DNA of 64,000 nucleotides from Mesodorylaimus sp. YZB2_4 (taxonomy: Eukaryota; Nematoda; Enoplea; Dorylaimida; Dorylaimidae), in NCBI GenBank assembly GCA_030248295.1, contig JASANH010000189.1, positions 62,001-126,000 on the forward strand, given 5' to 3'. The notes beneath the pieces are model-generated. The model made no database searches and was not told the origin of the DNA. It was given only the letters and a program-made list of their open reading frames with translations. Position numbers and translations under genes: made by a program. Shown here piece after piece: positions 1 through 10,938 of the stretch; the stretch's first letter is position 1, and each line of letters begins with the position of its first letter.

Positions 1-717
1 TCTTGCAAGAGCGACGATAGCTGAAACTGAAATTTTGATTACCTACAAGTGGAAAAACATAATTCTATGTACCTTTCTCAGCATCAAGACAAACCAGGTA
101 TTCGTGAGTGTCTGCAATCTGCAAAGTAGATGTAGTGGTCATTTCCGCAATCCGGTATGTATCAAAAGTCAACACGCCTTTCCCGAAATGAATACCCGCC
201 TTTTGGAAAACTAGCAACACAGAACTGTTTTAGTGCTCGCAAATCTAGGGCATAAGAACGCTGGGTCTTAAATTCATTTGTAAGTGTCGCTCTTTTCGAA
301 GGAAATCTGCAAAGGAGTGAGTGAGGGCAAAAGTGTTACAAATAGTACGGTAAAAAGCGAGATCAAGCAACACATCGGGGCATTAAAAAGGTGTAATTAA
401 TGAAGCTGGCAGTAAAAAAAAGAATGTTGAATGTACTTTTAAAGCGGTTTTTTCTACGTAGATGGTATTCCAGTAATTGAAAAAGCCACACCTGATTTCC
501 TCATTTTTAATTTTCGCGAATTCGAAATCAAACCATCCAAAAATCGAAAGCTGAGCCGCAGGGATAACTGAAGAAACTTCTCATCTAATATACAAAGGAA
601 CTTATCAAGGACAGCTCTATCTTTACCAGCTTCATCTTTACCTGCTAATCTTCTGGTTGAAAAGGGTTGTGTAGCGTATGGAGTGCAGTACATGTTGGCT
701 TTACCGTTTTCACTCAT
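1..717 (-). CDS. Possible 3' part of an unrecognised gene, cut by the window edge
   Basis: I do not recognise this protein. Three open blocks on the minus strand keep one phase: 717-492 (starting at an ATG and ending at a CAG/GTGTGG donor), 210-73 (acceptor TTGCTAG, donor AAAG/GTACAT) and 42-1 (acceptor TTGTAG, running off the edge). The middle block is mixed hydrophobic and polar with one Cys and no obvious transmembrane segment. The weak point is the second intron, 72-43, which would be only 30 nt, while every securely modelled intron in this window is at least 53 nt. The ATG at 717 may not be the true start, because other open stretches lie just upstream. It could be a fragment of a conserved but unnamed protein or a chance open frame. 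Confidence 0.28.
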
Positions 718-1206
718 TTTGCACCGTGTTGACTTCCATCTGACATGAATTCTTTCAGAGCGTCAGCTTCTTCACTGAAAAGAAAAATTGAAAAGAATCT
801 AAAAGGAGGGGAGTTCCAGGACATCATTTTATCTTATGGCTCGTATTTTCTGCCCTCAACCATGATCGGAAGATGACTAGGCGTAATTCGAAGAAGCTAG
901 TTTTCTGTACAAGAAAAGCTTGCCCCCGAATCGTACCTGAGAAACGCGGACTTCAGCTGTTTGACCAGGACAGAATTCTTTGTCAGGATTTAATTCGATA
1001 GGTGGTTTTCATAGGTACATCTCATACAGCCCCTGGAAAGTCGTTTCCTTATGACTTTTCGTTACTCAGGTAAGTCACAGCGAAATTAAAAATAACTAGA
1101 TATTGTACTCTATCGATTTAATGAGTACAGCTCTTTCAGTTTATCTTTTTGCTCAGATAAAACCCATCGTTCGTGTTCGTTAGAGAGCAGCAACGTCGGT
1201 TTAACG
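718..1206. other. Gap upstream of the first receptor
   Basis: There is an acceptor-like TTTTCTTTTCAG on the minus strand near 775 and a short open stretch near 935-1000 with a possible donor, but they cannot be joined in one phase with confidence. The last part should contain the promoter of the receptor at 1207. No clear TATA box is seen. Confidence 0.3.
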
Positions 1207-2334
1207 ATGAATCAAAGTGAAGACCCCTCCATTTGCGAAGCCTCTAGTCAGTTCTGGCATTTGGGCGATGTTCTGAAATGGGTCAGCATAAACATTGTAC
1301 TACCCCTCTTCATCGTTATTGCTGGTGCCAGCCACGTGGTCTGCTATAGAGCATTCATTCAACAAGCTAAATCCGAGAACGCATACATGTATCAACTCTA
1401 TCAGACAGTGCTCGAGGCCGCGTCACTTTTCACTTATGCGGCGGCTATGCTGGTCTATCAGTGGAGTGGGATGAACTCGATCGAGAGAGGCAGCTTCGAC
1501 GGCCTGAAATGGTACCAAAGCAGTTACATCCTCATGGCCTTCGCCGCCCATGTAGCCATACCGCTGTGCAATGGAGCAAGTGTGGCGTCTTTGCTGCTGT
1601 CAATGAGCATGGCGGTCGACAGAGTATTCGCTTTCGTCAAACCGTTTGTGTACAAAAACATAAACCACAGAAGACACCAACTGACGGCCCTGGTGGCCAG
1701 TCTGGTTATCGGCATCTCAGTCACTTTCTACAACGTTTTCTTGTTCGACGTGACCTCTGTAGACGGGACTTATATCTTGGCGATCAATGCGCCTTACCTC
1801 ATGACCAAACTTGCGACGGGTCTGGCCTACACATGCAACGCCACGAGGATAGCTGGCTTGTTCGCGTTGATCGGGTGCAATCTGTCACTAGTATATCTCT
1901 ACAAGCAACGCCTCTCGAAGGTGACTCCAATAACGAATGGGGCGAGCTCAGAAGCCAGACGGGAAGCTCGGAGGAGGTCGACAGAGAAGACACTCATCAT
2001 GCTCACCTTGAACCAGTCAATCTTCACTGGGATCAATATGTTCAGCTCAGCCACCTTCTTCACGCTACTCTACACAGTTCCAACGTTTGGCACTTGCGGC
2101 CACGTCGTATCGCCCATCGTGGATATCGTGACGATAGTGTGCGACACAGCCAACACATGCGCGGCAGCGTGGTTGAACAAAAAAACCAGGAACATCGTGC
2201 GCAGCTGGGCGCAGCTTTTCACGAAATCGAAGCTTGTGGAACAAGTCCACCCCAAACATTCTAATGTCAACATGACGAATTCTGTTAATGCACGCACTGC
2301 AAGCGTGCAGTGTGCGAATGCAGTCGACCCATAA
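1207..2334 (+). CDS. Intronless 7TM receptor, subfamily A (copy A1)
   Basis: This is a 375-residue seven-transmembrane receptor, probably for a small molecule or peptide at the cell surface. It is one uninterrupted ORF from an ATG. About seven hydrophobic segments are visible, the first near residues 30-50. The end of TM3 has a DR motif (VDRVFAFVKPF) followed by a basic loop, YKNINHRR, which is the signature shared with the genes at 18840-19925 and 32524-33591. It lacks the TM1 GN pair and the TM7 NPxxY of classical rhodopsin-class receptors, having WLNKKTRN at the TM7 end. The tail is short and polar, and an AATAAA follows at 2552. It is unlike any receptor I can name, and a nematode-type chemoreceptor or FMRFamide-receptor-like origin is only a guess. 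Confidence 0.85.
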   Translation: MNQSEDPSICEASSQFWHLGDVLKWVSINIVLPLFIVIAGASHVVCYRAFIQQAKSENAYMYQLYQTVLEAASLFTYAAAMLVYQWSGMNSIERGSFDGLKWYQSSYILMAFAAHVAIPLCNGASVASLLLSMSMAVDRVFAFVKPFVYKNINHRRHQLTALVASLVIGISVTFYNVFLFDVTSVDGTYILAINAPYLMTKLATGLAYTCNATRIAGLFALIGCNLSLVYLYKQRLSKVTPITNGASSEARREARRRSTEKTLIMLTLNQSIFTGINMFSSATFFTLLYTVPTFGTCGHVVSPIVDIVTIVCDTANTCAAAWLNKKTRNIVRSWAQLFTKSKLVEQVHPKHSNVNMTNSVNARTASVQCANAVDP

Positions 2335-2551
2335 TTACGACAGCGGATATGATGAATAGGGAGGAGACCTCGTTTTGAAACAGTGATTATTTGTGACACC
2401 ACAGTATTGGCACAATAGCAACATAGGCGCACGAGTAAATAGTGAAAAATCCTGGTTCCGCTGCCCAGCGAAGGCAAACGGACTCACTTTGCTTGATATA
2501 CCTGTGTTGTGTCCTCCAGTTTAGAAAAATTCACACGTTTACCCAGGGTAA

Positions 2552-2557
2552 AATAAA
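2552..2557 (+). terminator. Poly(A) signal of receptor A1
   Basis: A canonical AATAAA lies 218 nt after the stop codon of the upstream receptor, in AT-rich sequence. Confidence 0.55.
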
Positions 2558-3808
2558 GGTGTTGAATGAATTTATTTACTGTAGTTGGGTTTTTCAGGAT
2601 ATAATGGACTTATGGCGTCAGTGCATACTTATAATTAGGGGACAATCGCAACCCAGTGACGACTCAACACGACGCAACCCCACACCCGTCTTGGTTGGGT
2701 CATCCTTTCAGCTTGGGCGCTAGTGATTGAAGCTTTGATCTACTGACAAAAAATAGTCAATTCTTGGTGCAGTGCCTCGTTAATTTTTTGTGGGAATGAC
2801 CTAAAAGCTGGTGTGAGCCATACGGCGCAAGTACAACGCATCCTCCGCATCTATTTATATTGTTCACATACTCTATCGAAAGAATCCATGTGCAATATAT
2901 CCATAGTTTTAGAGAATGACTCAAAAAGTCTTTACCCGAAAATATTTTGATACTTTGCGTGCTCAGCAAGATAGGTCAGGTCCCCACCATGTCAATTTGT
3001 ATCGAAATCCGTTGAGTGCCGAGCGACGGATTGAAATGCATAAAAAGTGGCTATTTTCAGCGATGCCTTTTTAGAAACTGATGCTTTTAAAAAATGAATG
3101 TCAAAAGGCCGATTCCGGAGACACAAGCTTTCAGGAAAACTACCATATGCAACTCTACGACGTCTGGTTGTTGCTCTAGGATGGACCTGTTCCTCCCCGT
3201 CTTCATCCCCTGAACAAAAAATCGAACTCGACAACGGCCTTGTGGATACGCAACAAACTCAGGCAACGATCGTCCTTTATATTAATCAAGGTAATGGACA
3301 TCAAGGCGATCAAGGATTACAGCGGACACCTACTGCTGGCTACAAAATTAACATCCCCAAATTAATATTTGGAGATTTACATTAATGATGTGCTCTGAAC
3401 TTTCAGGGGTGACATTCTCGATAAGAAATGTCATCCTGGCGAGCTGACATCGGTCAGTTCATCGTACTTACAGTCTTATACGAAGAAGCTCTTAGGTCCT
3501 AAGCTTTGCGATCCAAGTATACTGTATGGAAGCCCTCCATACCTAGTCCACCTGTTTTTATACTGGTAAAACTTCGATGTCCAGTGTCCGCGATTCATAA
3601 CTTGGAAGCAGTAATATTAATCGCTGACAAGCATGAGTTTTTTTGCCAAATTTACGACGGGTCTGGGATTTTCTTTTGAAAATGCAGAAATCTGCGATAA
3701 AAAGCACAATACTACTGCTCTAATTTATGCAGGTGCGTCTAAAAAAACAACCTGTGCTCGCAGCTTCAGAAAAAAAAGTAGCGCGACTAAAATTTGACGA
3801 AACCGTAT
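2558..3808. other. Intergenic, nothing recognised
   Basis: Only short, non-conserved open frames occur on either strand. I see no RNA gene or transposon end. Confidence 0.4.
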
Positions 3809-4813
3809 CTAGAAGCCGGTCGTCCCAACATAATTATTTCTTTTGCTCATTCTCTGTTCTTCGGTCGAAAGGGTAGGAATTCGCAAGGAACGCACTGAAT
3901 TCGAATTTTTCCATGTGCCTCTGATCTCCTTGTTAATTGATAGTGCGCACGTGTTCACGAACACATCCACTGTTACCAATAAACCACCATATGCGATCAA
4001 TCTACCAACCCAGATGGGATCGTCAAGTATTCTAGTGAATAATAATATGGTTTTTGACAAAATTTGAACACCGCAATGAAGAAAAACTTGATTTCTCAGA
4101 ACTGGCATGAGTGCCATGTGTCGAGCTATCGACGCCTTTTCAGCTTCTGTCTTCGGCGTCCTTTTCGATTTCCGACGGACGTATAGCATCAGAGCTACCT
4201 GAAAAATGATCAGGACCCCCAGCAAGACGTTATCAGTAATTTGTCCTCTGGCACCGCTATTCGTAGCGTCCGCCATGCTGTACACGCTGGCACATACAAT
4301 AAGCTGACCTGCACGAGCTCGGATGATGGGGCCCAGCGCACAGGCGCAAAAACATAGCAGATAAATTAAACAACAGACGAGGGAGGCCTGACTAGTGCCC
4401 AAGGACCAATATCTTATGGGGAATGAAAGAGCTATTATTCGGTCAGTGGTCATGAAAATCAGAAGCAGCAATTCAATCATTGTACCAACAAGAAGGAAAA
4501 AATAAATTGCCAAGCAAGATCCATAAAGTTGAAAAATAGAAACAATATCAGCTACTCGTAAACAATTGAATACACCCATTGCAATAAATTGAATGCTTAT
4601 CAAAGCGCGACAAAAGCATGTGTAACGAATAATTACAAAAAATCTGCTCTTTCGCATTTCTTCACTTTTCATAGTCCCAAACAAAACTAACCCATTTCCT
4701 ACCAAGGACACGAGAGACAAGGTGATGAAAAATCCAACATATCTGATCCAAGTTTCGGCAGTGTTTGCCGGCAAAACAACAAGAATCGCTACAGGATTTG
4801 TGCTGTTGTTCAT
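3809..4813 (-). CDS. Intronless 7TM receptor, subfamily B (copy B1, intact)
   Basis: This is a 334-residue receptor read from an ATG (MNNSTN, with an N-glycosylation sequon at the N-terminus). TM1 carries a rhodopsin-class GNG motif (SLVGNGLVLFG). TM3 ends in TTDRIIALSFPIRYW, a DR-type motif followed by a short second loop. The third intracellular loop is basic (VRRKSKRTPKTEAEK). The C-tail begins NKEIRGTW after TM7, without NPxxY. The copies at 7389-8380 and 15561-16496 are close paralogues but broken, so this is the only intact member of the subfamily in the window. Its upstream DNA shares a block (5135-5164) with the other two copies. The layout resembles nematode srx/srsx-type receptors, but the ligand cannot be told from the sequence. 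Confidence 0.85.
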   Translation of the reverse strand: MNNSTNPVAILVVLPANTAETWIRYVGFFITLSLVSLVGNGLVLFGTMKSEEMRKSRFFVIIRYTCFCRALISIQFIAMGVFNCLRVADIVSIFQLYGSCLAIYFFLLVGTMIELLLLIFMTTDRIIALSFPIRYWSLGTSQASLVCCLIYLLCFCACALGPIIRARAGQLIVCASVYSMADATNSGARGQITDNVLLGVLIIFQVALMLYVRRKSKRTPKTEAEKASIARHMALMPVLRNQVFLHCGVQILSKTILLFTRILDDPIWVGRLIAYGGLLVTVDVFVNTCALSINKEIRGTWKNSNSVRSLRIPTLSTEEQRMSKRNNYVGTTGF

Positions 4814-7014
4814 TGTGATTTTCAGAATATAAATTTTTAATCAGATATCAAATATACACACATGTATTTTAGAACACCCTCGCGAGCAGTATGATCAGAC
4901 GACCAGATTGGGTACTGTCGGGACAAGAGACTCATCCCAACTGCTGCGATTGCTTAAGAGCTCTGTCTATATATTGAGAGTATTCAGGAAGCCATATTCC
5001 AGTTCTAGTCTGTCCAGTAGGCTCGCAAAACTTGGCCAGGAATCGGTTTGTCCAGTTAATCAAAGTAATGTTCAATGCCCTGCCGGCAGCAAACTTGCAT
5101 GCCATGGGCTCACTCGGGAATTTACGTAAGCAATGTACTTCGAACCTCTCAGCTGGATGTTCGTAATAAAAGGTACATCTGCTGGCGAGCAATACCTAAT
5201 CGGTGCAATGTATTAGCTTGCTTAATTCGTTTTTGAAGAAGGAATAATCTAACAACTGATGCTAGCATCCAGTGTCCGTGCGAAGGCCACAAATCCAGGT
5301 TATTTTAGCCGATATAGCCGGGTATGAGCTTCAGGCCGCCTGTAAGCGACGGCATTTGACTTTTTTGTGTTAATTTTGGCCGCATGACGATATACGCTTT
5401 TTTCCACCAACCAGTACAATCTTTGAAAACCCCTGCCAAAAGGTGTACTGTACGACACAGGCGAAAGTTTACTGTATGAACCTTTTTCCCGTCGACTACT
5501 TGTACGCCAAGCGCCTCGCCTGCATTTGCTTTCGTGATTTGTTATTCATCAGGATTCTCGTGAAATAAATATTTCTTTTTGTGATAAAGCAACGACCTGG
5601 AGAGAAAAACTAAAATCTAAAAGAACTGAAATCGAAAACGAAGAACTTAAATCTGGGGATCTAAAAATGTTGCCTCATCAAAAGTTATCCAGATGAGCCA
5701 GCCATACCCTGGCCTGGCACCTAAAACCTTCAAGGCTTTCTTGAACAGCCGTGGACTGGCTTGATGTTAGAAACAGTGACACTTTATGATAATCAGCCTT
5801 TGCGCGCACAATCCATTTTGGTTTGGCCCTGCGATCTGCTGAAAGGGGTGGCAAATCGAAAGGATGTACAGGTATGTACGCGTGGTAGATGCCCCACAGT
5901 GTGTGGCAATGGACTCCCATCAGCTAGTTTTGATGGATGACGCCTACCCAACCCAAAATTTGGGCGCTAGCGGAAGACTGGAATCGTTGTGAAAATTGCA
6001 GACTGGACTGGGGGCACTTTTATTGTCCTTTTGTGCCCCTCGGCAAAAAGTAGTTCTCAAAGTTTTGATAGCCCAGGGAAGAGGCGCGGGTACAAATCCC
6101 TCATAGAGCTCAAGTTTCAGTATGCATTAATATCCTACGAGCTCATACGTCGGTGTTTGATTATTAATAGTACATCAATATCCTCTGCTGGCACAGTGAA
6201 CAGGAAAAGAGCTTACTCGGTTTGAAAAGATTGATGAAGATAGGCGTTATGTGGAACTTGGCTTGATGGGAAGCTCATGGCCTGGCCATAATGTGTCTAC
6301 TCAATTTTGAAACCATGCCAATGCGACTGAATAATATTTCCTCTCTTCTGAATGCGACGTCTCCAAATTAAACTTTTAGGTACTGTCTTGAAACCTAATA
6401 TTCATACGTCTAGGGTTCATTAGAGCACTGAGCTTGAATTGGGCTTGTCGGACCATCGAGTTTATTCAGGGAAAACGTTATAGCCGTCCCTATGTAGTGA
6501 ATACGTTTTTTTTAAAAGTTTTGCTCAATGATATTAGAACGTATATTTTATCGACTAAGCAAGTTTTTATGTCCTATTTCATTATTTTCGCCGAATCAAT
6601 GCATGGTCAAAAAATGCCTCGCAGTGGTGAATCAAATTTTATCCACTCTATTTAGTGAGAAAATCCTGAGCCTCAAAAAAAGCGCGCTCCGAATTATTTC
6701 CGAATCTTTCTTGCACTCTTGAGATCCCTTAGGCAAAAAAGGCCATTCCAGTTAGACAGTCAGAACATGATCTCCGAACAATAATCTAGCCCGAAACTTT
6801 GGGCTTCCGAGCCAGTTTTTTGGCTACAAGGACCCATCGGATACAAGAAAACGCAGGTGGCAATCTTAAAGTCTGCTGTACTGCTCAGCAGGGAAAGATT
6901 TTTCACTGCATGTTTTTGCTTTTATTTGGAGACTTTATGGATCTTTTATTAATTGCTTTGCTTCATCAAGGGAAAGTTCGTCGCACGATACTGATCTGAA
7001 CGTAAATACACTGT
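4814..7014. other. Intergenic with subfamily-B upstream block
   Basis: The first 400 bp are the 5' flank of receptor B1 on the minus strand. They include the block at 5135-5164 (minus-strand core ACGAACATCC, then AAGTAC) that is shared with 8690-8720 and 14041-14068. The rest is AT-rich with only short open frames and no recognisable gene. Confidence 0.4.
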
Positions 7015-7388
7015 AATCTGTAAGCTTCGCTCTCATGAATAGGTTTAGCGCAATAGGAAAAAAGCGCTCTCCTATCTGCTATTTGTCAGGGGTCATCTGA
7101 TCAAGCACGAAACTGAGCAAACTAAGTTGCGCTCTTAAGGTTTTCTGTTTCAGTCAGCCGCATCAGATCTCTATCGACATGGACGCCATAGCTATTGATA
7201 TCATATTAATATAAGATATTATTCCACTGGTTGCCTGTCTTTTTATGGTTAAAAATAAGGATCAATATGATCAGCACGACTAACGATAAGACAACGACTC
7301 AGCACATCGAAAACAGGCCCTATCGTTACTGTACATTAGTTTTATGAATGATCCAGCATAAATCGTGCTATGCATGCTCTTGGTGAAT

Positions 7389-8380
7389 CTAAAAGTGTGT
7401 CGTCCCAACCACATCATTCTTTCTGCTCGTCTTTTGTTCCTCGACTGACAAATTAGAAACCCGAACTGAACTCGAATTTTTCCACGAGCCCCTGATCTCC
7501 TTGTTGGGTAATAGTGCGCACGTATTCATAAACACATCGATCGTGAGCACAAGACCCCCGTAAGAGATAAGTCGACCAGCCCAAAAGGCATCTTTGATTA
7601 TTCTTGTCAATAATAACATGGTTTTCGATAAAATTTGGCCACCGCAGTGGAGAAAAACTTGATTCCTCAAAACTGGCAAAAGTGCCATGTGCCGAGCAAT
7701 TGATGATTTTCCCGCTTCCGTATTTGGCGCCCTTTTCGATTTCCAGCGAGCATAGAGCATCAGAGATAGCTGGACAGTAATCACCACTCCCAGCAAGGAG
7801 TTATCCATGATTTGTAGTGCGGTGCCATTGGCACCATCGCCCAAGCTGTACGAGCTGACACACGCAATAAGCTCGCCCTTACGGGATCGGATGATGGCGT
7901 GCAGCGTGCGAATGCAGAAACATATTAGATAGATGGAACAACTACGAGGGAGGCCTGGCGAGTGCGCAAAGACCAATATTTGATGGGGAATGAAAGGTCT
8001 ATGATTCGATCAATGGTCATGAAAATTAAAAGTGACAATTCAATCAACGTGCCAGAAATCAGAAAGAGGAATACTGCTAAGCTCGATCCATAAATTTGAT
8101 GAACAGAAACAATGTCGGATAGTCGTAAGCAATTGAACACACCCATAATAACAAATTGTAAACTTATCAGAGCACGACAGGTGCACGTGTAACGAATAAT
8201 CACAAAAAACCTACTGTTTCGCATTTCTTCACTTTTCGTGGTCCCGAATATAACAAAGCCATTTCCTATTAAGGAGGTCAGAGATAAAATGATGTAGAAT
8301 CCCACGAGTCGAATCCAAGTTTCCGCATTGTTTTCTGAGACGACTACAGGAGTGGTAGTAGCATCTGTGCTGTTGTTCAT
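7389..8380 (-). pseudogene. 7TM receptor subfamily B, copy B2, frameshifted
   Basis: This is a close paralogue of the intact receptor at 3809-4813. The first half (8380 to about 7945) reads from MNNSTD through TM1 (GNGFVIFG) and the DR-like motif (TIDRIIDLSFPIKYW). The reading then falls out of frame in TM4. Comparison with the plus-strand copy at 15561 shows one base missing near 7940-7950. The second half (about 7976 to 7389) continues in the next frame through TM5-TM7 and a normal C-terminus. Apart from this shift the gene looks well preserved, so the break may be recent, polymorphic or an assembly error. It forms one arm of an inverted segmental duplication. Confidence 0.8.
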
Positions 8381-8689
8381 CTTGACTTTTGGTATCAGAT
8401 TCTCATACTAGTCTGAACCGCGTCCACTGATCAGGTCGACGCTGTTGGGAGAAACAAGTATGAGAGCTTTAATGTCGTCACGCTTAAAGAGGCTGTCGTC
8501 AACTACATTATAAATGAGCAGAAAACCCATGATTAACTTTTCTAATAGTAAGCCGCACGCACTTTGACGGAGGTTGGCCAATGTTCGGTTTGTCCATTTA
8601 AAGGACGTATAATGCCCCACTGATCTCACTGCTGGCTCCAGATTGACATCTTGCTGCCAAGTGCTGACTTGAAGATTCGTAAAACTTAT

Positions 8690-8720
8690 GTACTTTCAAC
8701 CTTTCAGAAAGGATGTTCGT
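8690..8720 (-). promoter_or_regulatory. Upstream block shared by subfamily-B receptors
   Basis: About 310 bp upstream of the B2 start lies a block whose minus-strand core is ACGAACATCC followed by CTGAAAGG and AAGTACAT. Near-identical blocks precede copy B1 (5135-5164, minus) and copy B4 (14041-14068, plus). It could be a promoter or enhancer element, or simply undecayed duplicate DNA. Confidence 0.4.
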
Positions 8721-8745
8721 ATTACAAAGACTTGGTGGCGGAGAA

Positions 8746-9107
8746 TTAATTAAAGACGACGGGAGCTAGCAATACGGCTTTCCATACCCGTCATCTCCTG
8801 TTATGTTAGAACGCGTTTCCCGCCTTTGCTTCTTGTGATGTGAGAGGACTCCCACAAATCTCAATATCGACGGCGGCGAGTGCGGCGGCGGCTTCGAGCT
8901 ATCAGAGACATTTTTAAGACTCTAGAGCATGAAACAGTGCTTCGTGCAGTACAGTGTATAGTCCGAACCGACTTCAACCGACACTCAACTGTTTCGCGGA
9001 TAATACGGATATCTTTGTAACGCAAACATTCATGATAAAAAGTTACACTCGAATCTCATTTGTATTCACTTCAATTTTATTAATGGATCAGACCCACAAA
9101 GTACTCG
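8746..9107. other. Intergenic, nothing recognised
   Basis: There is a short GGCGGC-rich run near 8870-8900. Otherwise no gene or repeat structure is seen. Confidence 0.35.
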
Positions 9108-9172
9108 TAGCCCAGAGACGGTAAGGCGTCAGCTCTCAAAGTAGGAGATCCCACGTTCCGACCCCGATGGCA
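9108..9172 (+). repeat. tRNA-like sequence (possible SINE head)
   Basis: It contains a polymerase III A-box-like stretch (TAGCCCAGAGACGGTAAGG) and, about 40 nt later, a B-box-like GTTCCGACCCC. The arms do not fold into a convincing cloverleaf, so a decayed tRNA-derived repeat is more likely than a functional tRNA. Confidence 0.35.
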
Positions 9173-10308
9173 CTTGCCTTCTCGAAATCGCGCAAGCTAG
9201 CCTCCATCCACAACCCAACAAGTAGGTGGAAAAAACAGATCGCTTTCGTGGGAGTAGTCTGGACTGCCTTGATCCTTTAATGTGCCCCGATAGAATTCGT
9301 GCAATAATACTCGTAGCTTCCTACAGCCCCACATATCCAGGGTTAATTGTTTAGGCGTAATATTGAAAGCTACGTCATTCAACATGCAACAACATTCAAC
9401 TTTTCTTCGTTTTATCTTCATAATTTTGTCTTTTCTTATCCTCTCTTTTGTACTCGCAAAAACAAGCGCTTATTGCTTCCTATTGTAACTACAGGAATAT
9501 AATACGCCAGGCTTGTCTGGCATACTTTTATTCCCTGTAGCAGTTCTTAATTCCTAGGTTAAAGTCTTCAAAAACCCATAGTTTCAGTGTAATATAATTG
9601 AGAAAGTTTCATACTGTATTTTTCGATGGTCCTGACTAGCTATTCACCAGCAATTTACTTTCAAGAAATGGCTTGTTAGACTCCCAGTATAATCATGGAT
9701 TGCATGATTTTCCGGCGAGTCGATTTGTTCGTAAGTCTGTAATCCATGCCAGTGCAGACATGTGAGGCTCATCATCTTATTGTGCCAAGGCCTTTTTTTG
9801 AATCCTATTGGCAGAGCTTGTGTTTTCTGGAATTACGCTTTGGAATGATTTGCCTAATTATATAACCTGTTTTCTTAGGGAATATACACGCCTGCCGCGT
9901 TAAAGAATAGTCCGCGTGTACATTCCCAAAGAAAACAGATAATAGTACTTTCTGATTTTGCACAATATCGTACCAGGATTTTGTTGACTAAATTTGCTTA
10001 GTTCATTTAAGACATTTTTTCGTTTTGGTATCACGTTTTGTGTTTTATGTATTTTGAGCAAAATATGATGATTTGGAGACTTGATGTTGTTTTTTCGCAC
10101 TTTCACATTTTTGTATCATGTGTGTTGTTCTTTATGTTTCGTGTGCTCCTAGTGCGCATATGCGTTTGCACAAGATTAAATTATGATGGTGATGATGATA
10201 ATGCTCTTTGATCATCAAATTCTTCTATGGCCTGCTACTGTTCGTGCTGTGCCACATCACCTAATTTAAGTGAGGGCATATCAAAACTCACGAAATGATA
10301 TCCGATCA
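9173..10308. other. Intergenic, AT-rich, nothing recognised
   Basis: There are short open frames only. A T-rich stretch occupies about 9950-10130. Confidence 0.35.
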
Positions 10309-10382
10309 GCGAGTCGAACACACGCTTTTAGAGCGTGCCGACTGTGGATGGCAATCGCTAAAACCACTCGGTCACAGTCCAG
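10309..10382 (-). repeat. Serine/leucine-class tRNA-like element
   Basis: On the minus strand there is a near-perfect class II A box (TGACCGAGTGGTTTTAGC), a five-pair anticodon-type stem with a 7 nt loop, a long variable arm (CACGC paired with GCGTG) and a B box (TGTTCGACTCG). The acceptor stem does not pair. It is probably a tRNA pseudogene or the head of a tRNA-derived SINE, related by its B box to copies at 38508, 47400 and 63081. Confidence 0.5.
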
Positions 10383-10862
10383 GCTGTCCATTATTTATCG
10401 GAGATTTGACTCAACATGGCTGTGCTCAGCGCTCCCAGCATTAGAAATTTTTTTAACTTCGGTGCTTTTGCGAGCTGAATAATGCTGAATAATTAGACAA
10501 CGCAGAGATTATTTTTCAACCGAATCACTTGCTTTCATGCTCTCAAGAAATTCTAACTCACCCTTCAGCAGGATAAGAATTAATCTGCCGCGGAAAAGAT
10601 AGATTAAAAAGAGAAGATAAAAGAAGGAATTATTTATCATTTGCAAACCTGTCACGCCAACTTCTTGCTTGGATCGTCGAACAAGAGAAGACTGAAGTCG
10701 ATATGCTTGCCTTGCGCTTTCTGATTCTTGTTTCTCTTCGCTAGTTCGCGCGAACTCACTAGTTCTGCTGGTCCAGGACAAAACATACTCGTAGATTTCC
10801 CAGGCTCAGACACTTAAACACTCTGACGTTCCTATTAAGTTTGATACAGTTTAGAGCGCAGC
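10383..10862. other. Intergenic, nothing recognised
   Basis: No supported gene. Confidence 0.35.
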
Positions 10863-10938
10863 CCAACCCTTGTGGTGTTGCACCACAAGGGTTGGTTTTC
10901 CACAGCCCCTTGTGGTGTTGCACCACAAGGGGCTGTGG
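10863..10938. repeat. Two adjacent perfect hairpins
   Basis: Hairpin 1 has arms of 15 bp (10863-10877 and 10881-10895) and hairpin 2 arms of 18 bp (10900-10917 and 10921-10938). Both are perfectly complementary and close on the same 3-nt loop, TTG. They share the inner sequence CTTGTGGTG/CACCACAAG but differ in the outer arm (CCAACC versus CCACAGCC). Confidence 0.8.

Noticed and set aside
1461..2264. 267-codon frame overlapping receptor A1
   Set aside because: It is a shifted-frame shadow of the receptor, rich in charged residues with no motif.
10309..10382. Functional tRNA gene
   Set aside because: A and B boxes and several arms are present but the acceptor stem does not pair, so it was called a tRNA-like repeat.
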